Below, piece after piece: positions 10,975 to 26,678 of a DNA stretch of 64,000 bases. Every line of letters starts with the position of its first letter. The stretch's first letter is position 1. The notes under the pieces were generated by a model. That model did no database searches and had not been told where the DNA came from. It was given only the letters and a program-made list of their open reading frames with translations. The DNA comes from Saccharum officinarum. Lineage: Eukaryota; Streptophyta; Magnoliopsida; Poales; Poaceae. The stretch is from contig CM036159.1 of assembly GCA_020631735.1 (NCBI GenBank), forward strand, positions 100,141,670-100,205,669. Direction: 5' to 3'. Both the position numbers and the translations under genes were made by a program.

Positions 10975-13062
10975 AGCAGAAAATAGCGCATGCGGATGTA
11001 GCCCCCGTGCTTCTCTCACGAATTCCCAGCGTTGGTCATTGTCTCTCTTTGGTTACCGAGCATGCGCTGACCCCATGTGCCGTATGCACCCCACACCGAA
11101 CCGAGTGGTCGCACGCGCACCCATACACTGACTGCGGAAAGGACAGGTGCTATGACTACAACACACGTCCCTCTTTTTTTTCCTGGTCAGCACGCTGTAT
11201 GGGTCGGTCCGTCCGAATGGATGCCCGCAACCGAGCACTACCGTGTATTTTTCCTACGCGAGGCTTCACACTGGTACAAGATTCTACAGAAGTAGATCTC
11301 ATCACGAAAGGAAGAGCCCGAACAAAAAAAAAATCGTGGGCCGGCCCATTTTGTTATTTAGCCCAGCTGCCCATCATGCCGTTGGGAAACTCAGTCCTGA
11401 TGGTGCTATAAGCCCATTCTCACTTTCAGCCCACCACCGCTCGTGATGTGTAGTGTAACCCCCCCGCCGTGCGTGACCGAGGCGCAACGGTAAGTTTTCG
11501 TGTAACGGGAAGTCGGGAACGTAATACATTCATACCGAACGCATGAACGTTACCGAAGTATTTGCTCTTCACGCTCACGGGCGTCATGGGATCGGCGCGG
11601 CCTGGATGAAACCCCTGTGAAGCTGGGCCAAAGCGGCTCCGGCGCGTAGGCGGTCCATCACTTGAAGCTTTCACGGCACGCGCACAAGCATTTAAGCCCG
11701 GCCCATCGAGCCGCCTCCTGCAGTGAGCCAGTGACCCGGCACCGCGCTAGTTGGCCATGTTTTGTGTTGAACTATACGTAAACGGCCGATCCTATTCTGA
11801 ACTCTTTGCTCCTCCCTCCAAAGACTAGATGGATGGCATCAGTGCTGTATCAATAGGGTTGAAGTTTGGAAGCTTTGGAGGAGCAGAGAAGATTGGACCT
11901 GGACTGGCGCGATTCAAACAACAAGAGATGCTTCCTGAGATTCAGAAGGCGAGATAGAGTTAATGTTTGTACTAAGATTGTATAGACCTTGAGGGTCCTG
12001 ACTCCTGAGCTTATAGGCTCACAGTATTTGTGGTGGGCGCTCCTTGAATATGCTTGAACATTGTACACTTTTATTTTAGTTTAGTAATAAAAAAGCGGGG
12101 TTATCCTCTTCTCTGAATTATCTCCTTTGTCTACTCTTAGGTTAGAAGTGGTTATCCTCTTCATCATTTTTCAGAGCAGTTCATCCCAAATCCTCGCTCC
12201 AGCAAGGACCTGGGTGCACTTTTCATACTATGATGAATCGACTGCTTTGTTGTTTCCATAAGATTCGTCGTCCGTGCTAGGGTGGAGTGCAACTTGAGTT
12301 CATCATTTATTTGTAACTCCTGGTTTATTGTCTCTGCAAATTAAATGTTGTTGTTTGGGCCCGGTGAAGCTCTAGCGCTGCAGTGTACAACGGAAACCTT
12401 TGGAGGTCTTTGTCGCCATTGTCCGGTGCTAGAGTTGGTCCTATTTCCAATGAAACTTCATGGAGACATTCCGATGCTTTTTGTGGACTGTTATTTCGGA
12501 GATCTTACTCAAATACCTTCTGACATGATCTACTCTATGGCTGCGGCCTCAGGAAGTAACTAGCTAGGGTTGTTTCCCCAGTATCCTGGGCGCAAAGTTC
12601 ATGTAATTGAGAATTTCTTTCCCTCATCTCTGTTCTCGGCGAGCCGTGCCAGTGTCTGTCTCCTGATCTCTTGAGTCCTGACTCGTGAGTGTTCGTGTGA
12701 AAGACTGAAACCAGGTGGACTCACCCGTCAGCAAATTGTTACAACATACGTCTTCCGTCACCCGGATTCGGATTCGGCGTGCATATATTCGGAAATCCGA
12801 TGAGCAGGCAGAAAGCAGCCCCAGAGGATAACGCGCGCTGCACCCAAATCCCCCAGATAGATTAGACCTCACACCTGCACTGCATTGCATCGCATCATTC
12901 CTCCGCTGGCTGTTGGCTGCTGCGCGCCGCTCGTTCTGCGCCCCCTCAAGTCAGTTGGTTATCGTGACAGGACACGGCGAGATGAGCAGTTCAATCCGAG
13001 AAACACACACATCCAATTCCTGGATCCATCGATGGAGCGAGCGATCGAGCTAGGGCCGGTAC
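10975..13062. other. Non-coding stretch, no gene recognised
   Basis: Mixed composition. A frame at 12345-12563 (plus, 72 aa) and others at 11000-11700 match nothing I know. The part at ~11800-12120 reads like a transcript tail (a 'tttattttagtttagtaataaaaaa' type end at ~12068-12093) but I cannot link it to a gene. Confidence 0.3.
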
Positions 13063-13224
13063 AGTCAGTGGCGGAGCTAGAACAAATCCGAGGGGGGTGC
13101 ACTTGTCTTTGTGGGTGCAAGAGTTTGCAATTTGTGGATGCATATATAGTGAAAAATTAGCTCTTAGCACTGTTTTTTAATTTTTTTTGTGGGTGCGACT
13201 GCACCCGCCTCACGTCAAGATCTC
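13063..13224. mobile_element. Small Mutator-type MITE with 9-bp TSD
   Basis: A 162-bp insert beginning AGTCAGTGGCGGAGCTAG is flanked by identical 9-bp copies of GGCCGGTAC (13054-13062 and 13225-13233). The internal 'gtgggtgc...gactgcacccgcct' arrangement is common in grass repeats that open with CAGTGGCGGAG. The 9-bp TSD suggests a Mutator-like origin, but the terminal inverted repeat is weak, so the superfamily is uncertain. Confidence 0.6.
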
Positions 13225-13816
13225 GGCCGGTACGTACGTAAGTGCTACGCAGGATAAGATGTGATGAGGGCGTCTGAATAAATCCATTATCCATCCATCC
13301 ATGGCCGTTGCTAGCTGCATATATACGGGAACGTGATAGGCACGAATGGTCATCACTACTCAGTTGCAACAGGATCAATCCCCAACCAGCTTCACTGCTC
13401 ACTGCTCGGCCGTACGTTGATACTGCAAACAGACTGATCAAGCTGCAAACCTTTTTTTTCTTCTTCCAGGTGAGATATGCAGCAAGAGAGTGCAAACGCT
13501 GCGATCTTTAATTTGCCTCCCTATAGTCCCTAGGATAGGACGTGCTTCAAGGTGAAAACTGAAGGCGGCCGGGCGGAGTGTGTGCTTGGCGAGATCGACT
13601 GGCCTCCCCCTTCACATCACAGCTGGACGTCGTGACGAGGCTTTGGCATCGGTGGTCCACGTCGCGTGGCTGGCCTGGCCTCCAATGATCGGCAGGCATA
13701 TCCACAGGGAAATCCAGGCGAATGATGAGGTGCGACCGACAGCCCAGCACCCCTGGACGGCCGCGCGGGCATAGATGCATGCAGATAGGCCTGGATGAGA
13801 TGAGAATATGAATATG
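13225..13816. other. Non-coding stretch
   Basis: Frames on both strands at 13300-13780 lack recognisable domains. No element ends seen. Confidence 0.35.
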
Positions 13817-14066
13817 AGGCCCCGTTTAGTTCGGTGAATTGGGGAGAAAAACACTGTATCAGAATTCCTGTAGCATTTCGTTTGTATTTGGTAAAAATTA
13901 TCCAAATTTTGACTAACTAGGCTTAAAATGTTCATCTCGCAAAGTACAAAAAAAAAAAAATTGTGCAATTAGTTTTTGATTTCATCAACATTTAGTACTC
14001 CATGCATTTGCCGATATTTTGATGTGACAGGGAATCTTCTTTTTGCATAGTGAAATTTGGGGAGGG
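13817..14066. mobile_element. Tourist-like MITE, right end degraded
   Basis: Left terminus GGCCCCGTTTAGTTCGGTG is clear and the interior carries the family blocks 'gactaactaggcttaaaa' and 'tgcaattagtttttgatttc'. The right side ends in TTTGGGGAGGGC without a matching GAACTAAAC terminus, so that end is lost or diverged. Confidence 0.65.
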
Positions 14067-14231
14067 CTGAGATGGTCCCTCGCCCTCGGGCCTCTGCTGG
14101 CTGCCTCAATGATCATGCTACTGATTGACTGAAGAACCATGAGGCGATGGATAGATCTGTGCGCACGTTAGCCATACGTGCCCTGTTCCCTGCCCTGCAC
14201 GGCCCGATCTGTCTGCCGGCTGCCGCCGTTG
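14067..14231. other. Short non-coding GC-rich stretch
   Basis: Nothing recognisable. It leads into the GGAGAA repeat. Confidence 0.3.
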
Positions 14232-14270
14232 GGGAGAAGGAGAAGGAGAAGGAGAAGGAGAAGGAGAAGG
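14232..14270. repeat. GGAGAA hexanucleotide microsatellite
   Basis: About six tandem GGAGAA units. They generate an artificial Glu-Lys repeat in the plus-strand frame and a Leu/Phe-Ser repeat on the minus strand. Confidence 0.9.
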
Positions 14271-17345
<3,075 letters not shown>

Positions 17346-17576
17346 GGCCCTGTTTGGTTTGGTTTTTGTTAAAGTTTAACTCCCATCACATCAATGTTCC
17401 CTCAAATGCATAGAGTACTAAATGTAGACTAATTGCATGCATGTCGGTACAGATTAGGAGTAATTTACGAGACGAATCTATTAAGCCTAATTAGTCCAAG
17501 ATTGGAAACTTTTTGTCAAATAAGACGAAAGTGCTACAGTATTTGTTAAACTTTAACTCCTCGAACCAAACACCCC
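17346..17576. mobile_element. Tourist-like MITE just downstream of the HD-Zip gene
   Basis: A 231-bp element from GGCCCTGTTTGGTTTGG to CGAACCAAACACCCC, with good terminal inverted repeats and a TTA TSD on both sides (17343-17345 and 17577-17579). It lies 185 bp beyond the stop codon of the HD-Zip gene, so it may fall inside or next to that gene's 3' UTR or terminator region. Confidence 0.88.
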
Positions 17577-17761
17577 TTAGCCCTCCGGATCAAGAAAATA
17601 GCTAGAGGATCGGAGGATCGTATGTTACTTGTGACGTACGCGAGCTGAGGTGGATGGAGTGGAGTGTACGTGGTATTATCTGCAGTGGTGGGCGGTGCTC
17701 TGTCTGCTGCTGCTCATCATCATGCACGCGCCGAGACAGATGCGCATGCAGGCGCCAATCC

Positions 17762-19192
17762 TCAGCAGGCGGCGGAGTGGGTGAAGGGGTTGAAGAAGTG
17801 GTGGGTGGCTGCCTTGGGCCTGTCGGGCTCGGCCTTGGCCGCCGCGGCGGGCCCGCCCAGGCGCTCGCAGGACGGGCAGAGGCTCAGCGTGGCGGCCGGC
17901 AGCTGCATCTGCATGTAGAACGGCGGCGCCTGTGGGTGTACTGGGGCGAACTTGAGCGCGCGGAGCTCCTGCAGCTCCCGCTGCAGCCGGCGGTTCTCCT
18001 CGGTCAGCGACTCGCAGCAGCGCTTCAGGAGCTCGCAGTCCACCTCCGTCTGCTTCAGCTTCGTCCTGCGCGCGCGGCTAAACCACGTTAATTCATCAAA
18101 CCGTACGTCAGAGCTTTATTAGTCCTATATAAACCAAAGCATATATTATAGTATATATATATATATATATCTTCATTTATCTTTTTTTTTGCGAAAATCT
18201 TTATTTATCTTCTGTGGGCTCGCTGGTTTGCGTGCATGCACGGCATGGGGCATGGGCGCAACCAAAAACCGTCTTCGGGACCCCTTTTTTTTTTTGGTGA
18301 ATTGTGATGGGCGTGCGTGCGTATCGCGCAATACGGAACAGTACTAACCTTGCTCGTCTGTTTTGGAACCACACCTCCACCTGGCGTGGCCTCAGGTTGA
18401 GTTGCTTCGCCAACGCGACTTTCTGCTTCTGCTCAAAGCCAAAAGGACACCCCAACAGAAAGCAAAAGGAGCATGTTCAGAAAAATAACTCATCTAGAAT
18501 TCTCGATAGATGGGGGGAAATAATTAACGAAGAAGAATATCTGTACTTCTTTGGTGACTCAGTATTAAAAATGCATATATGTGCAAAAATGAGATAACTA
18601 GTATATGCAGTATATATGTGGCTGTAATGATCGGCCATGTACGATGTAGTCAAGTGCAGCTATTTGCGGTGTGTAGCAGCAGCAGCAGCAAAGCAACCAG
18701 TGAATCGATGATCGGGAGTCACCGAACCGAACGTGTCGCGCACGCAGGGGTAGCAGTAGTAGCAGTACGTACCGGGTTGAGGGTGCTGTGCTCCTTGAAG
18801 CGGTCCTCCAGGAGCGCGGACTGCTCCTTGGTCAGCCTCAGCTTCTTCCGCGTGCTCCCGTCGTCGTCGTCCTCGGCGCCGGCGCTGATGGCCCGCGCCG
18901 CCGTCGACGACGCCCGCTCGCCCTCGGCGTCGTCCACGCGCTCCCTCTTCACGCCCGCCACTGACAGCGACGACACGCTGTGCGCGGCCCCGCCGCCGCC
19001 GGTGGCGGTCGCGTCGTCCGGCATGCTCAGCGTCAGCGACGGCTCCAGCGGGCGCGACGACGGCAGCCGCGCCTCCATGCTCAGACGGCTGCCGCTGGTA
19101 CCGTGGCGCGCCGCATCAGAGGCGCCGCTGCCGAGGGACAGGCCCAGCGCCAGGCCGGCATCGTCCAGCAGGTGGACGTCCTCCTGAGCCAT
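17762..19192 (-). CDS. Class II HD-Zip transcription factor (3 exons, 267 aa)
   Basis: Nuclear DNA-binding regulator of the HAT/HOX class II homeodomain-leucine zipper family. Members usually repress transcription and act in shade, auxin and organ-polarity responses; this is family knowledge, not shown here. Coding exons on the minus strand are 19192-18773, 18428-18349 and 18065-17762, joined at consensus GT...AG sites (CCG|GTACGT, GAGCAG|AAG, CAAG|GTTAGT, GCGCAG|GAC). Joining them gives one frame of 267 residues. Residues ~13-19 (LGLSL) form an EAR-type repression motif. The homeodomain runs ~113-170 with the recognition helix WFQNRRAR at 160-167. The zipper has leucines at 180, 187, 194 and 201, and the class II redox motif CPSCE is at 230-234. 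The start is the first Met in frame. The second intron of 283 bp (18066-18348) contains a TA run. It looks intact; the paralogue identity is not assigned. Confidence 0.95.
18066..18348 (-). other. Second intron of the HD-Zip gene
   Basis: Bounded by GT (18348-18347) and AG (18067-18066) on the minus strand. It contains a short TA run (~18153-18170) and T-rich tracts. The first intron is 18429-18772. Confidence 0.9.
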
Positions 19193-22100
19193 GGCGGCGT
19201 GCGGTCCGGAGTCAGGACCAGAAGATAGAGTAGCTAGCGCCTAGCTAGTTTCCAGTATGCCGCCGCCACTTCAGTTAGAGCCCGGGTTGCCTCTGACGGC
19301 CGGGCAGCCAAACAAAGCTGGGTGCTCGTTGCACGGTGCAATAAGCAGCTGAGCGTTTGGGTGCGGGGGAGTGAGGAAGCCAAGGCCAGGAAGGTGAGGG
19401 GAAGGAGGCAAGGAATGAAATGGTTGAGGAGGGCGAGAATATTTGAGGAGGAGGAGCGGGGAGCCGGCAAGGGACAAGCCCACGCTTAGACACTTGCTGC
19501 AGAGGAGGAGAACCTTTGACAAGGCCAGGCCATCAGAGGTTGTTCACCTCAGCTCAGCTCAGCTCGGGGTCCAACTCCAACTCCAACCGAAACATCCCCG
19601 CTGTTCCTGTTGGCTGGCTGTGCCGTGCTGCCGAGTAGCACATCAACAGTGCCGCCAAAAGGCTGGGTGGGATTTTCTATCGGGGATGAGGCGCGAGGCG
19701 GCCACGTGGACGCGCCTATGCACAGGGGCAGGCAGCAGAATACTACTTTGCGCACACATCGTTCTCATTTGCTCAAATGCATGCCCAGGAGCAACAGTAT
19801 AGTTGGAGTACTACTTTGCGCCATTTCTCTTCCAATATCACGTGCAGTGCAAAAGGCGAACCGTATTATGCAAATCGACCAAAGATGCATGACGTGCACA
19901 TATGCAAAGAGAACGTTCTGGAGCACTTAGGTACGACGTACGTGTATGCAACTATATGTATGTTTATATGCATATATAAGCGATCCCTGAATTATATAGC
20001 ATGTTCTTCTTCTCTGGTTACTTTGAGTTTAGAACAAGCTGAGGTACCACAAATGATTATGACTGATGCATGAAGAAAGATATATTGCTTGGCATCTACT
20101 AGGATTACTCACTCCTATTCCTAGCTACTGGGGGTGAAGAGGAAGAAGCACCGCATCAAGTGCTTGTCTGTGAGATTGTGGCAACATTACTCATCACCCA
20201 CTCAGCCAACCATGCATGTCGTCTGTAATGATGCTCATTTACTGATGGTTGGTCTAGCTTCGTAGCTCGGTTACTTTCCTTCTCCATCCAGCAGCCACAG
20301 CAGAGCTTTTTTGCTCCCTTTTCTGACCATAACCTTTGGTAGCAATCGCGTCAGTTTTTTTTTCCCTTAACAAAATACACTATAGACGTACTCTTAGCTA
20401 CTTACTCGTATGCCTCAATATTGATTGGCATTATGGTCCATCACTAAGGGTCTGTTTAGAATATAGAAAAAAAATTTCGTGCGGTTTTTTTTTTGTGTGA
20501 AATTGAACTGACTCCGGTAAAATTCCAATGTGCATCCTGTGTTCCAATCCGGCCCTAAATAATATGTATTATCCTAAATGATAAACGGTCACTTTCCATC
20601 TAACCATTATTTGGACTAAATTGCCACTCAAACAGTAAAACGGCCATTTAAACCGGATAAATGGTAGATTAAATAAAAATGACGTACCACCATAGAGTGT
20701 TAGGCAAACAATGAAAAGAATATAAAATAATTAACAAAAAAAAGAACACTAGTATTAATATGGGAGATTCTGAGGCCTGTTTGAGAGGATTTCTCTAGGT
20801 ACGACCCTTTGAGGAGTTAGAGGTGAAGGCAATCTTTCTAGTTTCGCTAGCTTTAATTCATTTTAAAGAAAAGAAAAAGGAAAAAAACAGTTTCTTGCTA
20901 TATTGGAGTATAAAATTTCTTAGAAGCTAGAGCTATTTTAGAGAAGATTCTATTCTAAATGACAGAACCAACTAAGCTGTCGTCAATTCGCGTAGCTACC
21001 GCCTGCCGCACCTTCGTCACACAAATCACAGATTCCAGCGGGTTGGACTTGGCCTGTTGCCCTCTTTCCACACCACCTCACAGTAACTGCTTTCCACATC
21101 GGACACCGAACACTGGCTCTGGAAAACGAGAGGAAAAAAAAGAACGTACGAAAAGGGCTTCAGGAGGACTGTGGGGGCAGGCAGGGCCTGTATGTTGCTC
21201 CATCCTGTGACAAACACCTTTCCAACGATAGGTCTGGAGTTCACATTACACGCATCCTTGACTGGCTGATTAATCTCTCGGTTCCGTGCTGGTTAGGGGC
21301 GTGGGTGGATTAACTACCGGAGCGATTTGTGCATCAGCTGTGTCCTTGTTTGGTTGGTCGATCTGCAGCTGCAGGGGGTACTTTTGCGTTGCATGTCGCC
21401 CTGTTCACCACATGGCCGGCCTGCCGGGATGAACGAACAGGCGGAGGCAGAGTAACGGAACGGAATAGAACTATCGACTGCCGGTGTTTGTCATCCAACC
21501 GCGTGTGCATCATGGATTCTGTATGATGATGATGATGATGGGGTCATGCAGCTTGTAATTTATGCTTTCTGCGAAACACAGCACAGTTTATATGCCGGCT
21601 AAATAAACACGGCTCTTAGAATTTTTAGCAAGGGACATAGTTTATTGACCTTTTTAGCCGTACATCTGATCCACGTACTTTTGTAGATATATATGTACGT
21701 CTAATTTGATTTCTGATAAAAAAATAAGGATGTAAACAAATAAGTCGTCTTTGTGAGTAGCCAGTATTTCTGTGAGTTTAATCAACTAGAGCATCTATTT
21801 CAACTAGATAAAGACACAAAGTAGCAAATAATCTATTTCAGAGTAATTTATCAAAGTTGTTTCTGTGAGTTGCCAGTATTTCAGTGAGTTTTATTATTTT
21901 TTCCTCAACTAGCCAACATTTTTTTGAGAATAAATTTGCATTTTCCCAACTGTTTATCAGATCCCAGTTATAAAAAAACTGTTTATTATCAGATCCCCAA
22001 CAAACAAATTACCCACAATTATAGTAGTTAGTTATCCAAATATACTAGAAATTGTTAGACATTTGTAAAAAAAGCTGTTGGGGGAAAATCATTAATCTTG

Positions 22101-22338
22101 TATTGATTGAGCCAAAACTTACCTATAAATTTTACACTTATGTTGCTTAAAACTACCAGCCCGTGCAGCAGCATTGGTCTTATGTAGCAGTAGTTTTAAC
22201 TAACTAGAACCATACCTTGCGCGTTGTTGCAGGAACCATAAATAAGTTTAAGTGGATTGCGTGGCATGCTGATATGGACAAATAAATTTCTATTACTGGA
22301 TGAAGTGGCTTGCTAATGTGGATAGTTTGCATGAATAA
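19193..22338. other. HD-Zip 5' flank and intergenic DNA
   Basis: 19193-19560 should hold the 5' leader and promoter of the HD-Zip gene. It is rich in CTCC-type pyrimidines on the minus strand, but I see no clear TATA box close to the start. The rest is AT-rich intergenic DNA. ~20448-20960 has MITE-like phrases ('ggtctgtttagaa', 'gaggcctgtttgagagg') without definable ends. Confidence 0.35.
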
Positions 22339-22861
22339 GGTCCCGTTTGTCAGGGCTTCTCCACCGGCTTCAGAAGCCATTTAAAACCGTTTTCTGCCAA
22401 ACAGGGTTAAATGAAAATGGCTCCACTGATGAAGCCCTAAAGCATGCTCTCATAGAGGTTTAGGGTGGGACGTAGCCAAAAATAGTGGCTTCTCCTGATT
22501 TCACCTCGCCCACGTGGACGGCAGGACGAGAGTGGCCCGGCTCGTCGAGGCGCACAGGCGCGCGGGTGCAGGGGCGTGCGATCACTGTGGCTCGCGACGC
22601 AGACGCGCGGCCGAGTCATGTAGGGGTGGGAGCGGTCGCCGGGGTGAAAGCCCGTGAAATCAATGACGAAGAAGAAGGTATAGGAGAAAAAATAAAAAAA
22701 GATGGGTATTACAATCATTTTGTACCTTTTGTCTACCTGGAGGTGCCGTTTTGCCAAATGGGTTAAAAAAACAGCTCCAGCTCTATCGGGAGAGCCGTTC
22801 ATGGAGCTAAAGCTGAAAAAAACGGCTTCACCAGTGAAGTAAAGTCATGCCAATTGGGGTC
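22339..22861. mobile_element. Tourist-like element, 523 bp
   Basis: Starts GGTCCCGTTTGTCAGGGC and ends with CCAATTGGGGTC, flanked by TAA on both sides (22336-22338 and 22862-22864). Subterminal parts carry inverted CTTCACCAGTGAAG and GGCTCCACTGATGAAGCC motifs. The centre (~22495-22660) is GC-rich with short frames on both strands that match nothing. Confidence 0.65.
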
Positions 22862-24566
22862 TAAATATGCGACATAATTACATGCGCTAGTGGACTGCTG
22901 GCGTGAAAGGCTTGCATGTTGAGATTGACTTCTAGTTGGGTTTTAGGATTATAAGAGATAAGAGATTTCCACACCAATCCAAATCTCTGCGTTCACATGT
23001 TGTTTCCCTCCCACGTTCTAGCATCTTGCATTGGCAGACTTACTAATTCTGAACCACAATACAAGACGTAATAGCACCGCCATTTTAGTGCAGTAGGAAC
23101 GTAACGCCTTATAAGCTATACCCTACCAATTAAGTATGATGGCATACAGCCATACACACCTTTTTTTAGCGGTGATATATTGCCATATGTACATCTCGCT
23201 GCCTTACACGTATCCAATATGATTGCACCATGATCAGATGAATGTGGCGCACCACCAAATCGATCGGTCATCAGATCAGGTGCTGATTCTTTTCACATGA
23301 TTATTGGAGCTCCAAAAGACAACAGTACGTGTGCTTGCATCGTGTGTGTACTGTGTAGCCTGGGGGGCCAGCATCCTTAACACAACACATGAGATGCCGG
23401 CCTTTTATAGCTCTTCATGCATGCACAGGCCGAGATAGATGCTGCCATTATATTGCTACTACTTGCGCAGAGTATATAGGTGGTGCCCTTTGGCACAGGG
23501 GATCACATATAGCCAGCCTGCAGCAGCAGCACTGGCCCTCCCCATATTATTATCTGGCCTGCATCCTTTGACACCAAGAACTCAAGAAGAGCATGGCATA
23601 GATGGCGAGAGAAGGACACACCAACTAGTGGCGGCAAAGGGGTTGTGGTTCATTGCACGGTGGCCCTGCAGTGTCTTTGCTCACAAGGGGAAAAGGAAGA
23701 TGACGCGGGGCCGAGCACCGCAACACATTGGTGCCTCAAGCAACCAGTTGGGTTTTTTGGTAGGTTGCTTGGGGCACTTGCCACTTGGATTGTTCCCCTC
23801 ACTTTTGACAATAACGTTGATGTGGCCAGCTACTACTCCCCAGTAATTTCTCTTGAGACTTCTTGACAACCTAGCTATGATATACATTAGTATTAGATGA
23901 TGAATAATAATGATGAGACGGGGAACTAATATTTATGCATTGTGATTTAATCAATTTGTACTACCATGATGGATAATGGTCATGATCAGGAGCCTGCTGA
24001 TGGGCTCAATGATCAGCTTGTGATCTACCAACTGCCCCCATTTAACTGCACTGTACTATATATTGTGGTTAGTTGTCCAATAATAATCCTAAAACCGGCC
24101 GTGCAAATGGATGATGTTCACTGCCAACCACAATGTCAGCTCGCATCACGTTTAAAGAACACACACGCACCCAACTATAGATGTTTTTCATGCGGAAATC
24201 AGTTGATTAAACCGAGGCATTTGTCCTTGAACGAGGGAACAGAGAGACGGTATTAGCGCTTGCGCACCCTCCATGAGGGGACGTAAGTCTTTAGCCTATA
24301 TGTTGTACGACGGATCGTGCTAATAAAATCGCATGCATAGCATTAAATGTAAAGATCGCATAGAATCTGATAGTTAGTATGATTGGACTTGAAGATGCTA
24401 CAGTACTAGCGAAGTTCGTGAAATGATTCATGAGCTTGACTCGAGTAGATAGGTTCAATTATTTGACTGGACTAGCATACGTTCGTTATGCAGCGATCTA
24501 TATAGTTGGAAGTTGGAAGAGATGTATTCCAAGTGGTCATTTTGCGTGTTCTAACTTAGTTGAGTA
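22862..24566. other. Non-coding stretch
   Basis: Short frames at 23389-23866 and 23966-24256 lack domains. No gene or bounded element recognised. Confidence 0.35.
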
Positions 24567-24823
24567 CTCTCCATCCCAAATTACAAGTCATTTTCAATCT
24601 TCTTAGAGAGTCAAAGCATCTCAAGTTTGACCAAATTTATATAATAAAATAATAAAATTTATGATGCCAAATAAGTATCATTAGATTACTAATCAACTAC
24701 ATTTTTATAGTACACTTATTTAATATTATAAATCTTTGTAATTATCTCTATAATTTTAGTCAAAATTGAGATGTTTTACTCCCCAAGAAAACTGGAATGA
24801 CTTATATTTTAGAATGGAGGGAG
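24567..24823. mobile_element. Stowaway-type MITE
   Basis: Ends CTCTCCATCCCAAATTACAA and ATTTTAGAATGGAGGGAG are inverted repeats of the CTCCCTCC type, flanked by TA on each side (24565-24566 and 24824-24825), the mariner/Stowaway TSD. The interior is AT-rich with 'agtttgaccaaattta'. Confidence 0.8.
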
Positions 24824-25016
24824 TAAGAAGCAAACCACCTGCAGATCCATGGAGAAAGTGTTCTGAACCAAGAGTCTGATTTATAATTCTGTTACAAGTC
24901 AAATCGGGACTATGTAAGAAACTATAGCGCTACAAAAACATGTGATCTACTAGTAGGCAAATCCTAGCTAATAGTCCTACATGAGTAGCCAACACAATAA
25001 TATATACTCCCTCCGT

Positions 25017-25138
25017 TCCAAAATTATAAAACATTTTGGTTTCTAAATATATTATTTTCATTATGTATCTAGATAAGTGCATAACAAAAGTTGCACATTT
25101 AAAAAACCAAAATGTCTTATAATTTGTAACTGAGGGAG
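25017..25138. mobile_element. Stowaway-type MITE, 122 bp
   Basis: Starts CTCCCTCCGTTCCAAAATTA and ends TTTGTAACTGAGGGAG, with inverted subterminal ACATTTTGG and CCAAAATGT. TA flanks both sides (25015-25016 and 25139-25140). It can fold into a nearly complete hairpin. Confidence 0.85.
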
Positions 25139-25306
25139 TAGTACTTTCCAAGGTCTAACCATATAATCATGAAAAATCAACTTCCTTGGGTTTACCTCAT
25201 ATTTAGATACCCGATTACATTTGAACTGAGTGCTGTTATCCATGCATGCCGTAATATTTTGTTAAAATTAATCTTAGTGTGGTCTCTGGACTGCACCATC
25301 ATGTAC

Positions 25307-25308
<2 letters not shown>

Positions 25309-25347
<39 letters not shown>
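25309..25347. repeat. GA dinucleotide microsatellite
   Basis: About 19 GA units in a row. Confidence 0.95.
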
Positions 25348-25349
<2 letters not shown>

Positions 25350-25415
25350 ATGCTTAGCAGGTGAAAAGCATATGAAACTAATACCTTTTCATATGCTGGA
25401 GTTGGAGGACACTGA

Positions 25416-25745
25416 GGTGTCGTTTGGTAGAGATTATGGGAAAGCTGTTTTCCAGCTTCAGCTACCAATCGGGGGTGGGATAAATAGCTTCACGTACAAA
25501 TCCCCCCAAAACGCGGCCCCAAGCATGGTCATGGGTGCATTTTCCTTTTTCCCTTTGGCTGGTGTGGGAAAAATGACGAAATAAAAAAAGGGTGTTATGG
25601 TCATTTCACCATTTTCAACAACTGTAAGAAACTATTTTACTCAACGGTTTCTAAAATAGCTTCAGTTCCACTAATGAAGCTGTTCCACCAGCTGAAGTAA
25701 AAAAATTCACATCACTGGTGAAGCAGAGCTATAGAAAACACACCC
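25416..25745. mobile_element. Tourist-like MITE, related to 22339-22861
   Basis: Left end GGTGTCGTTTGGTAGAG, right end CTATAGAAAACACACCC. The subterminal CTTCAGCTACC and TGGTGAAGCAGAGCTAT motifs resemble the larger copy at 22.3 kb. The flanking trinucleotides TGA and TAA are not identical. Confidence 0.55.
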
Positions 25746-26189
25746 TAAAAATCTGGTGAAATGAGACCCAGTGTGTCTGTACCCTCAACTTGTATAAAAA
25801 AGTACTTTGATTCAACAAGTACCAAATAATGGACGACTTTGAATTTTGGCGTGGAAATTAGTTACGGCCCCGTTTCGCAGTTTTCTTACTTTTCACCTTT
25901 TTAGATTCTTTGCCACGGTTAAAAGAGATCTTATCAAATCTTCTGGAGATTCGTCACTGTCCTTATTGAAGTAGGCGTGCAACAACGACAATTACAGCTG
26001 AAGATGATTTCTGTGACAAGTGCCCTCTAGTCTTGCAGTTTCATAAGGGGCGCCAAGGTACTCCTGATTGATGAACATAAAAGTCTAGCAAGAAAAGAAA
26101 ATATAGAAACATATATAAGATAAAAAAAACGAAGTAGATATGTGTGCGGCGTACTTCACTTTTTATCTTATATATTTTTACCTTAGTAA
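25746..26189. other. Non-coding stretch
   Basis: No gene recognised. The phrase 'ggccccgtttcgcagtttt' at 25865 may be the end of another diverged MITE. Confidence 0.3.
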
Positions 26190-26673
26190 GAATGGTTTGT
26201 TCACGATCCGATGCATGTAGAGAACAATGATTTGGCAAGGAGTACACTCCATTCAAAGAGCCCACTCTGGAAATTAAGAGTGCTGCTGAAAATTATTTTT
26301 TCCTTTGGTATCTACAAAAGGGAGTCACTCTCACTAAAATAACTTAGCAAAACAAAATTGGCAAGGAAGTGTCAAGTGTTGTCTATGTAGTTCTTTTGAA
26401 ACTATCCAACATTTGTTCTTTGATTGTCACTTTGCGAGCTTTGTTTGGAATGCTATGCATATAACTTTTGGAATTCAACCACCTACTAGCTTTTCTAATT
26501 TGTTTAGTCTTGACTAAATGGCTTAAATCTTAAGCTCAGAAATCAAATCTTGCTAGGAGCAGCTGCACTCTGTTGAGTGTTATGGTTGAATACAAATGAT
26601 ATGGCATTTAACATAGCCAAGTCTAATACTTGTATACATGTAATTTTCAAGAAGACTTACTGGATCCAATAAT
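26190..26673 (+). pseudogene. LINE reverse-transcriptase C-terminus (zf-RVT), 5' part
   Basis: Decayed 3' portion of a non-LTR retrotransposon. Plus-strand translation, moving between frames, gives the hallmarks of the plant LINE zf-RVT region: WYLQKGVTLTK near 26310, then ETIQHLFFDCHFA followed by FVWNAM around 26398-26457, and later NDMAF with IAKSNT. In-frame stops and frameshifts break it. A 4.0-kb solo LTR is inserted after 26678, and matching LINE sequence resumes at 30692. The upstream limit is uncertain. Confidence 0.75.
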
Positions 26674-26678
26674 GGTGC

